Assembly: GCF_006716355.1 (NCBI RefSeq)
Contig: NZ_VFOW01000001.1
Coordinates: 2,790,001-2,854,000 of the forward strand
Length of the DNA: 64,000 bases
Source of the DNA: Stackebrandtia endophytica
Lineage (GTDB): Bacteria; Actinomycetota; Actinomycetes; Mycobacteriales; Micromonosporaceae
Reading direction: 5' to 3'
Shown piece by piece: positions 17,996 through 25,673 of the stretch. Every line of letters begins with the position of its first letter. Position 1 is the first letter of the stretch. Under the pieces are notes generated by a model. The model did no database searches, was not told the DNA's origin, and saw only the letters and a list, made by a program, of their open reading frames with translations. The position numbers and the translations under genes are program-made.

Positions 17996-19759
17996 GTGAG
18001 AACCGATCGAAACGTCTCCCGGTACGAAGCCGGCGCGCTGTCCCCGCGACGTCGGGCCGCCGACCTGAACCGGATGCGTAGTGAGCATTTCGATGTGCTG
18101 ATCATCGGTGGCGGAGTCACCGGTGCCGGTGCCGCACTGGACGCGGCGAGCCGTGGCCTGCGAGTGGCCTTGGTCGAGGCCCGTGACTACGCGGCGGGCA
18201 CGTCGAGTCGGTCCAGCAAGTTGATCCATGGTGGACTCCGATACCTGGAGCAGTTCGAGTTCGGACTCGTCCACGAGGCCCTGACCGAGCGCGGTCTGAT
18301 GTGCGACCGGCTGGCCCCCCACCTGGTCAAGCCGCTGCCGTTCCTGGCCCCGCTGTACAGCCACTTCCAGCGCGCCTACTTCGGTATGGGCCTGGCCGCC
18401 TACGACACCCTTCAGACGGCGTTCAACCGCGGCGGCGCCCTGCCGCGCCACCGACACCTGTCCAAAAAGGGCACCCGTCGACAGTTCCCCGGACTGGCGC
18501 CGAGCAAGCTCAAGGGCGCGATCCGTTACTACGACGCCCAGACCGATGACGCCCGCTACGTCGTCAACCTGGCCCGCACCGCCGCCTCCTATGGTGCGGC
18601 GGTGGCGACCTCGACCCGCGTCGTCGGCCTGAACCGCGACGCCCGCCAGGTGACCGGCGCGCGCGTCGCCGACCTGGAGACCGGCCAGGAGTTCGACATC
18701 TCGGCCACCACGGTCATCGCCGCGACCGGTGTGTGGAGCAACGACCTCACCGGGATGCTCGGCAGCAAGGTCGGTCTGCGGGTGCGCGCCAGCAAGGGTG
18801 TACACCTCGTGGTTCGCCGCAGCGCGATCGCCGGGGACACCGCGATCATCCTGCGGACTCCGTCCAGTGTGTTGTTCATCCTCCCGTGGGGCGGTCACTG
18901 GATCATCGGCACGACCGACACCGACTGGGCGCTGGACCGGGCGCACCCGGCCGCCTCCGCCATCGACGTGGCCTACCTGCTTGAATTGGCCAACAAGGCG
19001 CTGGAGCGTCCACTGTCCCTTGACGACGTCGAGGGGGTCTACGCCGGTCTGCGTCCACTGCTGTCCGGTGAGGACGAGGACACCTCACAGCTGTCGCGCG
19101 AGCACGCGGTCGTGGAACCGATGCTGGGCCTGCTGTTGGTGGCCGGTGGAAAGTTCACCACCTACCGGATCATGGCGAAGGACGCGGTGGACCGGGCGGC
19201 TCGCCGCCTGCACGGGGTTCCGAAGTCCCGCACCGCCGACGTCCCGCTGCTGGGCGCCGACGGCTACCAGGCGGCATGGCGGGATCGCAGTGAGATCGCC
19301 GCACGGGCCGGCCTGTCGACCGGTGTGATCGAGCACCTGCTCGGCCGCTACGGCACCATGACGTTCGATCTGCTGCGCATGATGCGCGACCAGCCGGACC
19401 TGAAGCTGCCGGTCGAGGGCGCGCCGGAATACCTGGCCGCCGAGATCGTGCACGCGGTTCGCGCCGAGGGTGCCCTGCACGCCGACGACGTGTTGACCCG
19501 GCGCACCCGTATCTCGGTGGAGACACCGCATCGTGGTGAGAACTCGGTGGAGCACGTCGTGTCGTTGATGGCCGGTGAGCTGGGTTGGACCGAGGACGAC
19601 AAGCAGCGCGAGATCTCCCACTACCTCGCCCGGGTGGCCGCCGAACGTGATTCGCAGCGGCAACCCGACGACGCGACCGCCGACGCGGCCCGGTTGGGTG
19701 CCGAGGACGTCCGCGGCAAGAGCATGTCCGGCAAGTCCGGACGCGCACTGTCGAACTGA
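17996..19759 (+). CDS. glpD: Aerobic glycerol-3-phosphate dehydrogenase
   Basis: 587 aa from GTG 17996. The FAD-binding motif VLIIGGGVTGAGAALDAASR (about 34) is followed by VEARDYAAGTSSRSSKLIHG and GGLRYLEQFEFGLVHEAL, signature segments of GlpD. Later come GVWSNDL, FILPWGGHWIIGTTDTDW and GGKFTTYRIMAKDAVD. A GlpD C-terminal helical domain is present (about 400-560). It oxidises glycerol-3-phosphate to dihydroxyacetone phosphate at the membrane and passes electrons to menaquinone. Transcribed alone, divergently from the subtilase, with only 43 bp between starts. Confidence 0.95.
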   Translation: MRTDRNVSRYEAGALSPRRRAADLNRMRSEHFDVLIIGGGVTGAGAALDAASRGLRVALVEARDYAAGTSSRSSKLIHGGLRYLEQFEFGLVHEALTERGLMCDRLAPHLVKPLPFLAPLYSHFQRAYFGMGLAAYDTLQTAFNRGGALPRHRHLSKKGTRRQFPGLAPSKLKGAIRYYDAQTDDARYVVNLARTAASYGAAVATSTRVVGLNRDARQVTGARVADLETGQEFDISATTVIAATGVWSNDLTGMLGSKVGLRVRASKGVHLVVRRSAIAGDTAIILRTPSSVLFILPWGGHWIIGTTDTDWALDRAHPAASAIDVAYLLELANKALERPLSLDDVEGVYAGLRPLLSGEDEDTSQLSREHAVVEPMLGLLLVAGGKFTTYRIMAKDAVDRAARRLHGVPKSRTADVPLLGADGYQAAWRDRSEIAARAGLSTGVIEHLLGRYGTMTFDLLRMMRDQPDLKLPVEGAPEYLAAEIVHAVRAEGALHADDVLTRRTRISVETPHRGENSVEHVVSLMAGELGWTEDDKQREISHYLARVAAERDSQRQPDDATADAARLGAEDVRGKSMSGKSGRALSN

Positions 19760-19760
19760 C

Positions 19761-19790
19761 CCGATCGGGCGCGGTGCCGCGCCCGATCGG
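19761..19790 (+). terminator. glpD terminator hairpin
   Basis: CCGATCGGGCGCGG (19761-19774) and CCGCGCCCGATCGG (19777-19790) are perfectly complementary. The stem starts 2 bases after the glpD stop and could also serve the convergent gene ending at 19839. Confidence 0.75.
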
Positions 19791-19838
19791 CTCGTCTCGT
19801 CACGTTGGTGGCTGCCGGACCGACCACGCAACCGGTTC

Positions 19839-20987
19839 TCAGGCGGCCTTGAGCGCCTGGTCGAGGTCGGCCCACAGATCCTCGACGGCTTCCAGTCCGA
19901 CCGACAGTCGCAGCATGGCGGCGTTGACTCCGCAGGACTGCCGGTCGGTCTCCTCGACGATGCGATGGGTCAGCGAGGCCGGGTGCTGAATCAGACTGTC
20001 CACACTGCCCAGACTGACCGCCGGGGTGATCAACCCGACCGCCGCGACGACCCGGGTGGCGTCGCCGACGACTTCGAAGGACAACATCGCGCCGCCGGAC
20101 TCCATCTGGCCAGGCCGCCGGGGTGACCGGCCGGGATAGTGCACCACCGACACCCGCCGGTCGTCCGCCAACCGGTCGGCCAACTCGGCTGCCGTCGCCG
20201 ACTGTGCCGCGACCCGAACCGGCAGGGTCGCCAGGCCACGGTGCAGCAGGTAGGCGCCGAACGGGTCGAGGATTCCACCGGTGGCGATGCGGATCTGCCG
20301 CAGCCGCACCGCGAACTCCTCGCCGCAGGCGACGACGCCACCCATGACATCGCCGTGTCCACCGAGAAACTTGGTGGCGCTGTGGAGCACGATCGAGGCG
20401 CCGTGTTCGAGGGGGCGCTGGGTGACCGGGGTGGCCACGGTGTTGTCGACCAGCAACGGCACCTCACCGCACTCTGCCGCCAGCGCCGCCAAGTCCACTT
20501 CGGTGAGTGTCGGGTTGGCCGGGGTCTCGACGATGACCAGACCGGTGTCGGCCTCGATGGCGTCGCCGACCCGCCCCGGCTCCGCCCAGCTGATCCTGGT
20601 ACCCAACAATCCACAGTTGAGCAGATGGTCGGAGCCACCGTACAGCGGCCGAACCGCGACCACGTGCGGCTTCCCGGCGGCGACGGCGGCCAGCAGACAG
20701 GCGGTGAGGGCCGCCATCCCGCTGGCGAACCCCACGGCCGCCTCGGCTTTCTCCAATGTGGCCAACGCCGACTCGAACCGGCCCACGGTCGGGTTGTGCA
20801 GTCGCGAATACAGCGGCGACCCCGGCGGCTGGAGCCCCGCGGCGAACCGGGAGATCCGGTCGGCCTCGACGTGGGAGTCGACCGCGGGATAGGTGGTGGA
20901 CAGATCGATCGGCGGCGCATGAACGCCGAGCTCGGCGAGATCTTCTCGCCCCGCGTGAACCGCCTGGGTGGCGAACGAGTGATTCAT
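19839..20987 (-). CDS. Cys/Met-metabolism PLP enzyme (cystathionine gamma-synthase / methionine gamma-lyase family)
   Basis: 382 aa from ATG 20987. Family landmarks are FATQAVHAGRE at the start, PPIDLSTTYPA, YSRLHNPTVGRFESALATLE, the FASGMAALTA segment, VVAVRPLYGGSDHLL, DTGLVIVETPANPTL, and the PLP lysine in LHSATKFLGGHGDVMGG (about 205). LITPAVSLGSVDSLIQHPAS is the substrate-end motif. The members differ little, so synthase versus lyase cannot be decided here. The divergent Lrp/AsnC gene at 21047 favours a degradative, amino-acid-induced gamma-lyase. Confidence 0.88.
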   Translation of the reverse strand: MNHSFATQAVHAGREDLAELGVHAPPIDLSTTYPAVDSHVEADRISRFAAGLQPPGSPLYSRLHNPTVGRFESALATLEKAEAAVGFASGMAALTACLLAAVAAGKPHVVAVRPLYGGSDHLLNCGLLGTRISWAEPGRVGDAIEADTGLVIVETPANPTLTEVDLAALAAECGEVPLLVDNTVATPVTQRPLEHGASIVLHSATKFLGGHGDVMGGVVACGEEFAVRLRQIRIATGGILDPFGAYLLHRGLATLPVRVAAQSATAAELADRLADDRRVSVVHYPGRSPRRPGQMESGGAMLSFEVVGDATRVVAAVGLITPAVSLGSVDSLIQHPASLTHRIVEETDRQSCGVNAAMLRLSVGLEAVEDLWADLDQALKAA

Positions 20988-21046
20988 GCCGACAGTGTGA
21001 GCAATCATGCGGCTGATCGGGCCGTTCACCGAATATCATTCGGTCC

Positions 21047-21529
21047 ATGCCGCAATCCGTGTCACTCGATCCGGTGGATCTGACGATCCTTCGCCTGTTG
21101 CAGAACAATTCCCGAACCACCAATCGGGATCTCGCGACCGCCGCCGGCATCGCCCCCTCCACCTGCCTGGACCGAGTCCACCGGTTGCGCGACGCCGGTG
21201 TCATCACCGGCTATACCGTGAAACTCGATCCGGCCAAGCTCGGGCGCCCCCTCCAGGCGTTCCTGGCGGTACGGCTGCAACCCCACCGCCGTCCCATCGT
21301 CGCCGAGTTCGTGGCCCACGCGCGCGGCCTACCCGAGGTGCGGGCACTGTTCCACGTGACCGGACACGACGACTTCCTCGTCCACGTCGCCGTCGCCGGG
21401 GTCGGTGAACTGCAGCGGTTGGTCCTGGACGAGTTCACCGCCCGAACCGAGGTCGCGCTGGTGCACACCAACCTGATCTTCGAGGAGTGGAGCGGCCCGG
21501 CGATGATGCCGCCACCCGCGCACGGCTGA
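21047..21529 (+). CDS. Lrp/AsnC-family transcriptional regulator
   Basis: 160 aa. The N-terminal HTH (LDPVDLTILRLLQNNSRTTN, then DLATAAGIAPSTCLDRVHRL) is followed by the RAM effector domain (QAFLAVRLQPHRRPIVAEFV, VTGHDDFLVHVAVAGVGEL). It is divergent from the PLP enzyme gene, with about 60 bp between starts. That is the usual layout of an Lrp-type regulator and the amino-acid gene it controls. Effector probably methionine or another amino acid, by inference. Confidence 0.92.
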   Translation: MPQSVSLDPVDLTILRLLQNNSRTTNRDLATAAGIAPSTCLDRVHRLRDAGVITGYTVKLDPAKLGRPLQAFLAVRLQPHRRPIVAEFVAHARGLPEVRALFHVTGHDDFLVHVAVAGVGELQRLVLDEFTARTEVALVHTNLIFEEWSGPAMMPPPAHG

Positions 21530-21665
21530 CCCGAACATCCACGATCGAGCAACGAAAACGCTTCGGGCCCAAGCGATAAGGTTCAGCACGTTCACCGAAC
21601 CAGAAGGAAACGACACGACCAGTTCGTCCACCACCTCACTGCGCCGGTGGCTGTGGAGCACTACG

Positions 21666-22034
21666 ATGATCGCCTCCGTCGCGCTGACCACCGCGTGCGG
21701 CGGAGATGCCGAACCGACATCGGAGTCGAGCTCCGATCCGGCCGAGTCCGCCGTCGAACCCACCGAGGAATCCCTGCGAACCTTCGCCGACGCCTACGTC
21801 GAGACCCTCAACGACAAGGATCAGCAGGCCGCCGACGAGATGACCTGCGACGGCACCTCGGTGATCTACACGACCTACACCACCACCGACACGAAGTGGG
21901 AGGTGACCGATGTGCTTTTCGGGGTCGAACATTCCTCCGTCGTGTTCAACTACCGCGACCTGCCGACCTCCGAAGACTTCTCAGCCGGGTTCACCGCGGT
22001 ATTCGTCGACGGCGAGTGGTGCGCCGAACAATGA
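21666..22034 (+). CDS. Small lipoprotein (start codon uncertain)
   Basis: 122 aa from ATG 21666. VALTTACGG looks like a lipobox, but with this start only 10 residues precede the Cys and no basic n-region exists. Reading upstream in frame to 21615 (an ACG codon) gives TSSSTTSLRRWLWSTT, a good n-region, with AGAAGGAAA just upstream, so a rare ACG start is possible. A GGAG also lies 7 bases before the ATG. The mature part starts with a Ser/Glu-rich linker and then a roughly 90-aa domain (EESLRTFADAYVETLNDKDQ) like small NTF2/DUF4878-type lipoproteins, with Cys pair MTCDG and EWCAEQ. Confidence 0.65.
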   Translation: MIASVALTTACGGDAEPTSESSSDPAESAVEPTEESLRTFADAYVETLNDKDQQAADEMTCDGTSVIYTTYTTTDTKWEVTDVLFGVEHSSVVFNYRDLPTSEDFSAGFTAVFVDGEWCAEQ

Positions 22035-22175
22035 CCACGACATACGCCACGATGGCACCTCGGGCCACCGTCTTCCCGGTTCCCACCTGACGACGACGTC
22101 ATTCGGTGAGGATGAGGAAGGGTCGCAGTGCCGCGACCTCGTCCAGGCCGAGACCCGTTGACATTGGAGACCACC

Positions 22176-22688
22176 ATGAACCGCGATGGCTCGGCGGTCG
22201 TGACGCTTCCGTCCGACCGCGAGATGCTGGTAGTCCGAAAATTCGACAGCCCCGCATCGGCGATCTTCTCGGCGTGGACCACGCCCGAACACGTGCAACG
22301 ATGGTGGGCCGGCGATCAGTCCCAGTGGCTGACCTGCGACATCGACCTGCGCGACGGCGGACGCTGGCGCTACCTCACTCGGGAACCGGAGGGCTTCGAG
22401 GTCGGGTTCCACGGCGAGTTCCGCAGCATCGAAGCGCCGTACCGCATCGTCTACACCGAGGTCTTCGAAGGCGCGATCACCGGACCGGACAAGAGCGTCG
22501 ACGACGGGGCCGCCGTCAACACCTGGGTACTGGCCGAATCCGACGCCGTCACGACGATGTCGATCAACACGATGTACGAACGCCCCGAGCACCGCGACGC
22601 CGCGATCGACTCCGGCATGGAAGCCGGTATGCAACTGGCCTTCGACCGCCTGGACGCCGTCGTCAGAGGACTGTCCCCACCGGATTGA
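22176..22688 (+). CDS. SRPBCC/AHSA1-family protein
   Basis: 170 aa from ATG 22176 with GGAGA 5 bases upstream. A GTG at 22128 with AGGAAGGG upstream would add 16 residues. Activator-of-Hsp90-like features: REMLVVRKFDSPASAIFSAW, TTPEHVQRWWAGDQ, DLRDGGRWRYLTREPEG, PYRIVYTEVFEG. Such START-like domains bind small hydrophobic ligands, and they often pair with an ArsR regulator, which is not seen here. Function unknown. Confidence 0.85.
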   Translation: MNRDGSAVVTLPSDREMLVVRKFDSPASAIFSAWTTPEHVQRWWAGDQSQWLTCDIDLRDGGRWRYLTREPEGFEVGFHGEFRSIEAPYRIVYTEVFEGAITGPDKSVDDGAAVNTWVLAESDAVTTMSINTMYERPEHRDAAIDSGMEAGMQLAFDRLDAVVRGLSPPD

Positions 22689-22830
22689 GTGCGGCTAAAG
22701 ATTCGCTCAAGGTTTTCGCCGCCACAGTGCATACGCTGGGTTCTGCTGGCGTGGGCCGACCGCTGACTGAGCCCCGTGGTCTCGGCCCACGCCCAGCCCA
22801 ATCACGGCGTCACCCCTCACCGGAGTATCC

Positions 22831-23808
22831 ATGAACCAGCCCCCGGGGCGGTATCCGCACGGGCCACATCAGGCCGTCAACCATCCGCCGGCCGGGGGTT
22901 TTCCCGGACAACTCCCACCGTCGCCACCGGAGGGCACGACCGCTAGCCGGTTGAACCTGCCACCGCCCCCGGTGTTCACCGGGCCGCCACCGCCATTGGA
23001 GTCCGAGCCCGGTCGACCGGGCGGTCCCGGATATCCCGGACCGCCCGGTGGCTCCGGACACCCGGGATATTCCGGACACCCGGGATTCCCCGGACACTCC
23101 GGACACCCGGGATTCCCGGGTGGACCCGGTTTCCCACCGCCGCCACCGCGACGCAACAACACCGCGATGATCCTCGTGATCGTGCTCGTCGGGGTCGCCG
23201 TGCTCGGCGGCGGCGCAGCGGCCGTGTGGTTCTTCACCTCGGGCGGTGGCGGGTCCACCGACACGTTGCCCACCTCCTACGAACAGCAGGTCGACCCGGC
23301 AGCGGTGGAGTCCTCCTATACGTTCGACTATGCCGAAGGCCACGACTTCTGTGGACAGTTGATGTTGGAGCCGGTCGAATCAATGGTGGTGATCGAGTCG
23401 GTCACCGAGTCCAGCGCCACGCCCTACGGTGACCAGACCGGAGGACTCACCTGTCGCCTTCAACTGACCGGCGGCGATCGATACGCCGGAGAGATCACCG
23501 GGAGTTTCTCGCTGTGGATCACGGTCAACGACTCCGAGGACACCGCACGCACCTTCTTCGACTACGAAACGGATTACCAGGAGGAGAAGGGCGCCACCGG
23601 CCAACCGGTGGAGGGGCTGGGAGCCGAGGCGTATTCATACCAACAGGTAGAGAACAACACCTCGTTCACCAACGTCATAGCGCTCGGCGGCAACATGTCG
23701 CTGTCGGCCCAGTACGTCCTTCGAGCCACCGAGATCGACACACTGACACCGGAAGTGATGATCAACGTCATGATCGACGTTGCCAACGACGCCTTGGCCA
23801 AGTTCTGA
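22831..23808 (+). CDS. Membrane-anchored protein with Pro-rich and collagen-like N-terminus
   Basis: 325 aa. ATG 22831 has CGGAG 6 bases upstream. Residues 1-60 are Pro-rich. Residues 61-102 are 14 uninterrupted Gly-X-Y triplets (GRP GGP GYP GPP, later GHP GFP GHS). RRNNT precedes one membrane helix (about 111-135, MILVIVLVGVAVLGG). The rest (about 140-325) is a soluble domain with DFCGQL and LTCRLQL cysteines, presumably extracellular. The charge pattern puts the collagen-like part in the cytoplasm. The C-terminal domain resembles that of the protein at 26617 (Cys spacing, ASY/TSY-x-x-x-VD start). Function unknown. Confidence 0.82.
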   Translation: MNQPPGRYPHGPHQAVNHPPAGGFPGQLPPSPPEGTTASRLNLPPPPVFTGPPPPLESEPGRPGGPGYPGPPGGSGHPGYSGHPGFPGHSGHPGFPGGPGFPPPPPRRNNTAMILVIVLVGVAVLGGGAAAVWFFTSGGGGSTDTLPTSYEQQVDPAAVESSYTFDYAEGHDFCGQLMLEPVESMVVIESVTESSATPYGDQTGGLTCRLQLTGGDRYAGEITGSFSLWITVNDSEDTARTFFDYETDYQEEKGATGQPVEGLGAEAYSYQQVENNTSFTNVIALGGNMSLSAQYVLRATEIDTLTPEVMINVMIDVANDALAKF

Positions 23809-23816
23809 GCGGACGT

Positions 23817-23837
23817 ACGGTTTAGGAAACCGTTGCT
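23817..23837. repeat. 21-bp copy of the tRNA-Arg anticodon arm (possible att remnant)
   Basis: ACGGTTTAGGAAACCGT plus TGCT is identical to 26337-26357 inside tRNA-Arg(CCT), in the same orientation. It begins 8 bp after the stop of the collagen-like gene and ends 25 bp before the first CRISPR repeat. It is also a 7-bp hairpin with a 3-base loop, so it could act as a terminator. Confidence 0.55.
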
Positions 23838-23862
23838 TCGGATCGTCTCTAACCCGGACAAC

Positions 23863-24195
23863 GGACCACCCCCGCATGCGCGGGGAGCACAGCTTCTACT
23901 TCAGCATCGATGAGTTCGACGCAGGACCATCCCCGCGTGCGCGGGGAGCACTGGGCCCTGGATGAGGGCCTGGACAGCGGTGTTGGACCATCCCCGCGTG
24001 TGCGGGGAGCACATCGACCTGCATGTAGGCAAGTCCATGGACGGGGGACCATCCCCGCGTGTGGGGGGAGCACCAGTCCGTGAGGGCCGGGGACCGGAAC
24101 CTTGTGGGACCATCCCCGCGTGTGGGGGGAGCACACGACCCGGCCGAACACGGTGATGCCATCGGCGGGACCATCCCCGCGTGTGGGGGGAGCAC
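23863..24195 (-). CRISPR. Type I-E-like CRISPR array, 6 repeats, 5 spacers
   Basis: 28-bp repeats start at 23863, 23924, 23985, 24046, 24107 and 24168. All five spacers are 33 bp, an exact 61-bp period. The repeat begins GGACCATCCCCGCGTG and ends with CGGGGAGCAC. Its reverse complement (GTGCTCCCCGC...) matches the actinobacterial type I-E orientation, so the crRNA is probably read on the minus strand. The leftmost repeat has three or so changes (CACCCCC, CATGCG) and would be the trailer end. The leader should lie right of 24195, where the sequence turns AT-rich (about 24240-24280). The three right-hand repeats carry GTGTGGGGGG. No cas gene is in the window. Confidence 0.97.
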
Positions 24196-24365
24196 AAGGG
24201 CCGACCTGCGGGTTCGCCCTCGAATCGACCGAATCCGACGCATGATCATTTTGTCTTCCACTATGGACTTCAATGGTCGCCGAACCGGACCCTGTCGGCG
24301 CGTCGACACCCCATTCCCCGCCGACACTCGGTGCACTCAACGTCCACTGTCAAGGATATCGGCCT

Positions 24366-25076
24366 ATGCTCGACGGCATGGCTGAGCTTGGACCGGAACC
24401 ACGCGTGTTGACCCGACAGGAGGCTTCCGACTGGGTCTTCGACCTGGGTTGGCGTTACGTGCTCGGCATGCTGCTCAGCTATGTACCGGTCGGGTCGTTG
24501 AGCGAAGCCGCCCGCGCCGGTGCGCAGGCCGCCGAGGCGACCGGCATGGACGCCGACGAGCACCTCTCCATGGAGATCCTGCCCGACCGACTCATGATCC
24601 GGTTGCAGACCCGAACCGACGCGGCGGTCACCACTCAGGACGTGATCCTCGCCGATCGGATCACCGCTGCGTTGCGGGAACTCGGGCTCGACACCATTCC
24701 CACCTCACCGGCTCGAAGCGTCCAGGCCATCGAGATCGCCGTCGACGCCCTCGACATCGCGGCGATCCGGCCGTTCTGGAAGGCGGTCACCGGCTACGAC
24801 GACGAGGGGCTCCACACCGGACCCACCGATTCGCTCGTCGACCCGCTGCGCCAGGGCCCGGCGATCTGGTTCCAGCAGATGGACGCGCCCCGACCGCAAC
24901 GTAACCGAATCCACCTCGACATCTCGGTCCCGCACGACGTCGCCACCCGTCGGGTCGAGGAGGCCCTGGCCGCCGGAGGGAGTCTGTTGTCGGACGCCCG
25001 GGCGCCCAGGTTCTGGGTCCTCGCCGATGCCGAGGGCAACGAAGCCTGCGTCACCACCTGGCAGGGCCGCGACTGA
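24366..25076 (+). CDS. Pterin-4a-carbinolamine-dehydratase-like domain fused to a VOC (glyoxalase) domain
   Basis: 236 aa from ATG 24366 (AAGGA 9 bases upstream); ATG 24378 is an alternative. Residues about 15-115 resemble PCD: LTRQEASDWVFDLGWRYVLG, DEHLSMEILPDRLMIRLQT, AAVTTQDVILADRITAALRE. Residues about 120-236 are VOC-like: AIEIAVDALDIAAIRPFWKA, RNRIHLDISVPHDVATRRVE, FWVLADAEGNEACVTTWQ. The fusion occurs in actinobacteria, and its true reaction is unknown. It lies between the CRISPR array and the HxlR gene. Confidence 0.8.
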   Translation: MLDGMAELGPEPRVLTRQEASDWVFDLGWRYVLGMLLSYVPVGSLSEAARAGAQAAEATGMDADEHLSMEILPDRLMIRLQTRTDAAVTTQDVILADRITAALRELGLDTIPTSPARSVQAIEIAVDALDIAAIRPFWKAVTGYDDEGLHTGPTDSLVDPLRQGPAIWFQQMDAPRPQRNRIHLDISVPHDVATRRVEEALAAGGSLLSDARAPRFWVLADAEGNEACVTTWQGRD

Positions 25077-25100
25077 GTTCACCCGGGCACGAACCGGGCG

Positions 25101-25589
25101 CTACGAGATCGCCGCCTCGTAGGCGGCCTGGAGTTCGGGACGGACCGGCCGGTGATCGGCGGGCAGTGGTTCGTCCAGGTGTTCGTGGCGCAGTTCGGTC
25201 ATGAACCGGTCCCACAGTGGCACCCCGCCCTCCTCCATCAACCGGGCCCGAATCGACAGTTCCGGACTGACCGGCAACCATTTGCGCCCCCAGCTGCCCA
25301 GGGCGGCCATCACCGGCACCAGTTCGATCGAGGCTTCGGTGAGGCTGTAGATCGCCTTCTGCCGGTGGCTCGGATCGGGGCGTCTGGTGAGCATCCCCAA
25401 CTCGACCAGCCGTTTGAGGCGGCTGGCCAGGATGTTGGTGGCGATGCCCTCTTCGGATCCGGTCAGCAGCTCTCGGAAGTGCCGACGACCACCGAAGATC
25501 ATGTCCCGCAGAACAAGCAGGCTCCACTTGTCGCCGAAGACCTCCAGCGACAGGTTGATCGGACATCCGGATCGGCGCGTTTCCCTCAT
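25101..25589 (-). CDS. HxlR-family transcriptional regulator
   Basis: 162 aa from ATG 25589 with GGAG 5 bases upstream. A winged helix of HxlR type is clear: GCPINLSLEVFGDKWSLLVL, RDMIFGGRRHFRELL, GIATNILASRLKRLVELGML, then DPSHRQKAIYSLTEAS. The Cys at residue 9 is the conserved N-terminal Cys of many redox-sensing HxlR proteins. It is divergent from the DHFR-like reductase gene at 25674 and probably controls it. Confidence 0.92.
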   Translation of the reverse strand: MRETRRSGCPINLSLEVFGDKWSLLVLRDMIFGGRRHFRELLTGSEEGIATNILASRLKRLVELGMLTRRPDPSHRQKAIYSLTEASIELVPVMAALGSWGRKWLPVSPELSIRARLMEEGGVPLWDRFMTELRHEHLDEPLPADHRPVRPELQAAYEAAIS

Positions 25590-25599
25590 CGACTCTCCA

Positions 25600-25660
25600 A
25601 CTGGTTGCATTATGAGATCAGTCTACTAAACTGAACCGATTGCCATTCGCAACCAGTCAC
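25600..25660. promoter_or_regulatory. Divergent HxlR/reductase promoter with inverted operator motifs
   Basis: ACTGGTTGC (25600-25608) and GCAACCAGTCAC (25649-25660) are inverted copies. Between them lies CAGTCTACTAAACTG (25619-25633), a dyad of CAGT-N7-ACTG that fits HxlR sites. On the minus strand CATAAT (25609-25614) is a good -10 for the HxlR gene. GCAACCAGTCAC recurs upstream of the other DHFR-like gene at 15512. Confidence 0.5.
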
Positions 25661-25673
25661 TCGGAGGAACCGT

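Noticed and set aside
22106-22834. 242-codon frame overlapping the AHSA1-type gene
   Set aside because: Composition is RRR/PRP-rich with no domain; the SRPBCC frame is convincing.
23849-24340. Long minus-strand open frames with repeated HTRGWS/PPHAGMVP peptides
   Set aside because: They are translations of the CRISPR repeats and spacers; the 61-bp period shifts the frame, producing three frames with the same look.
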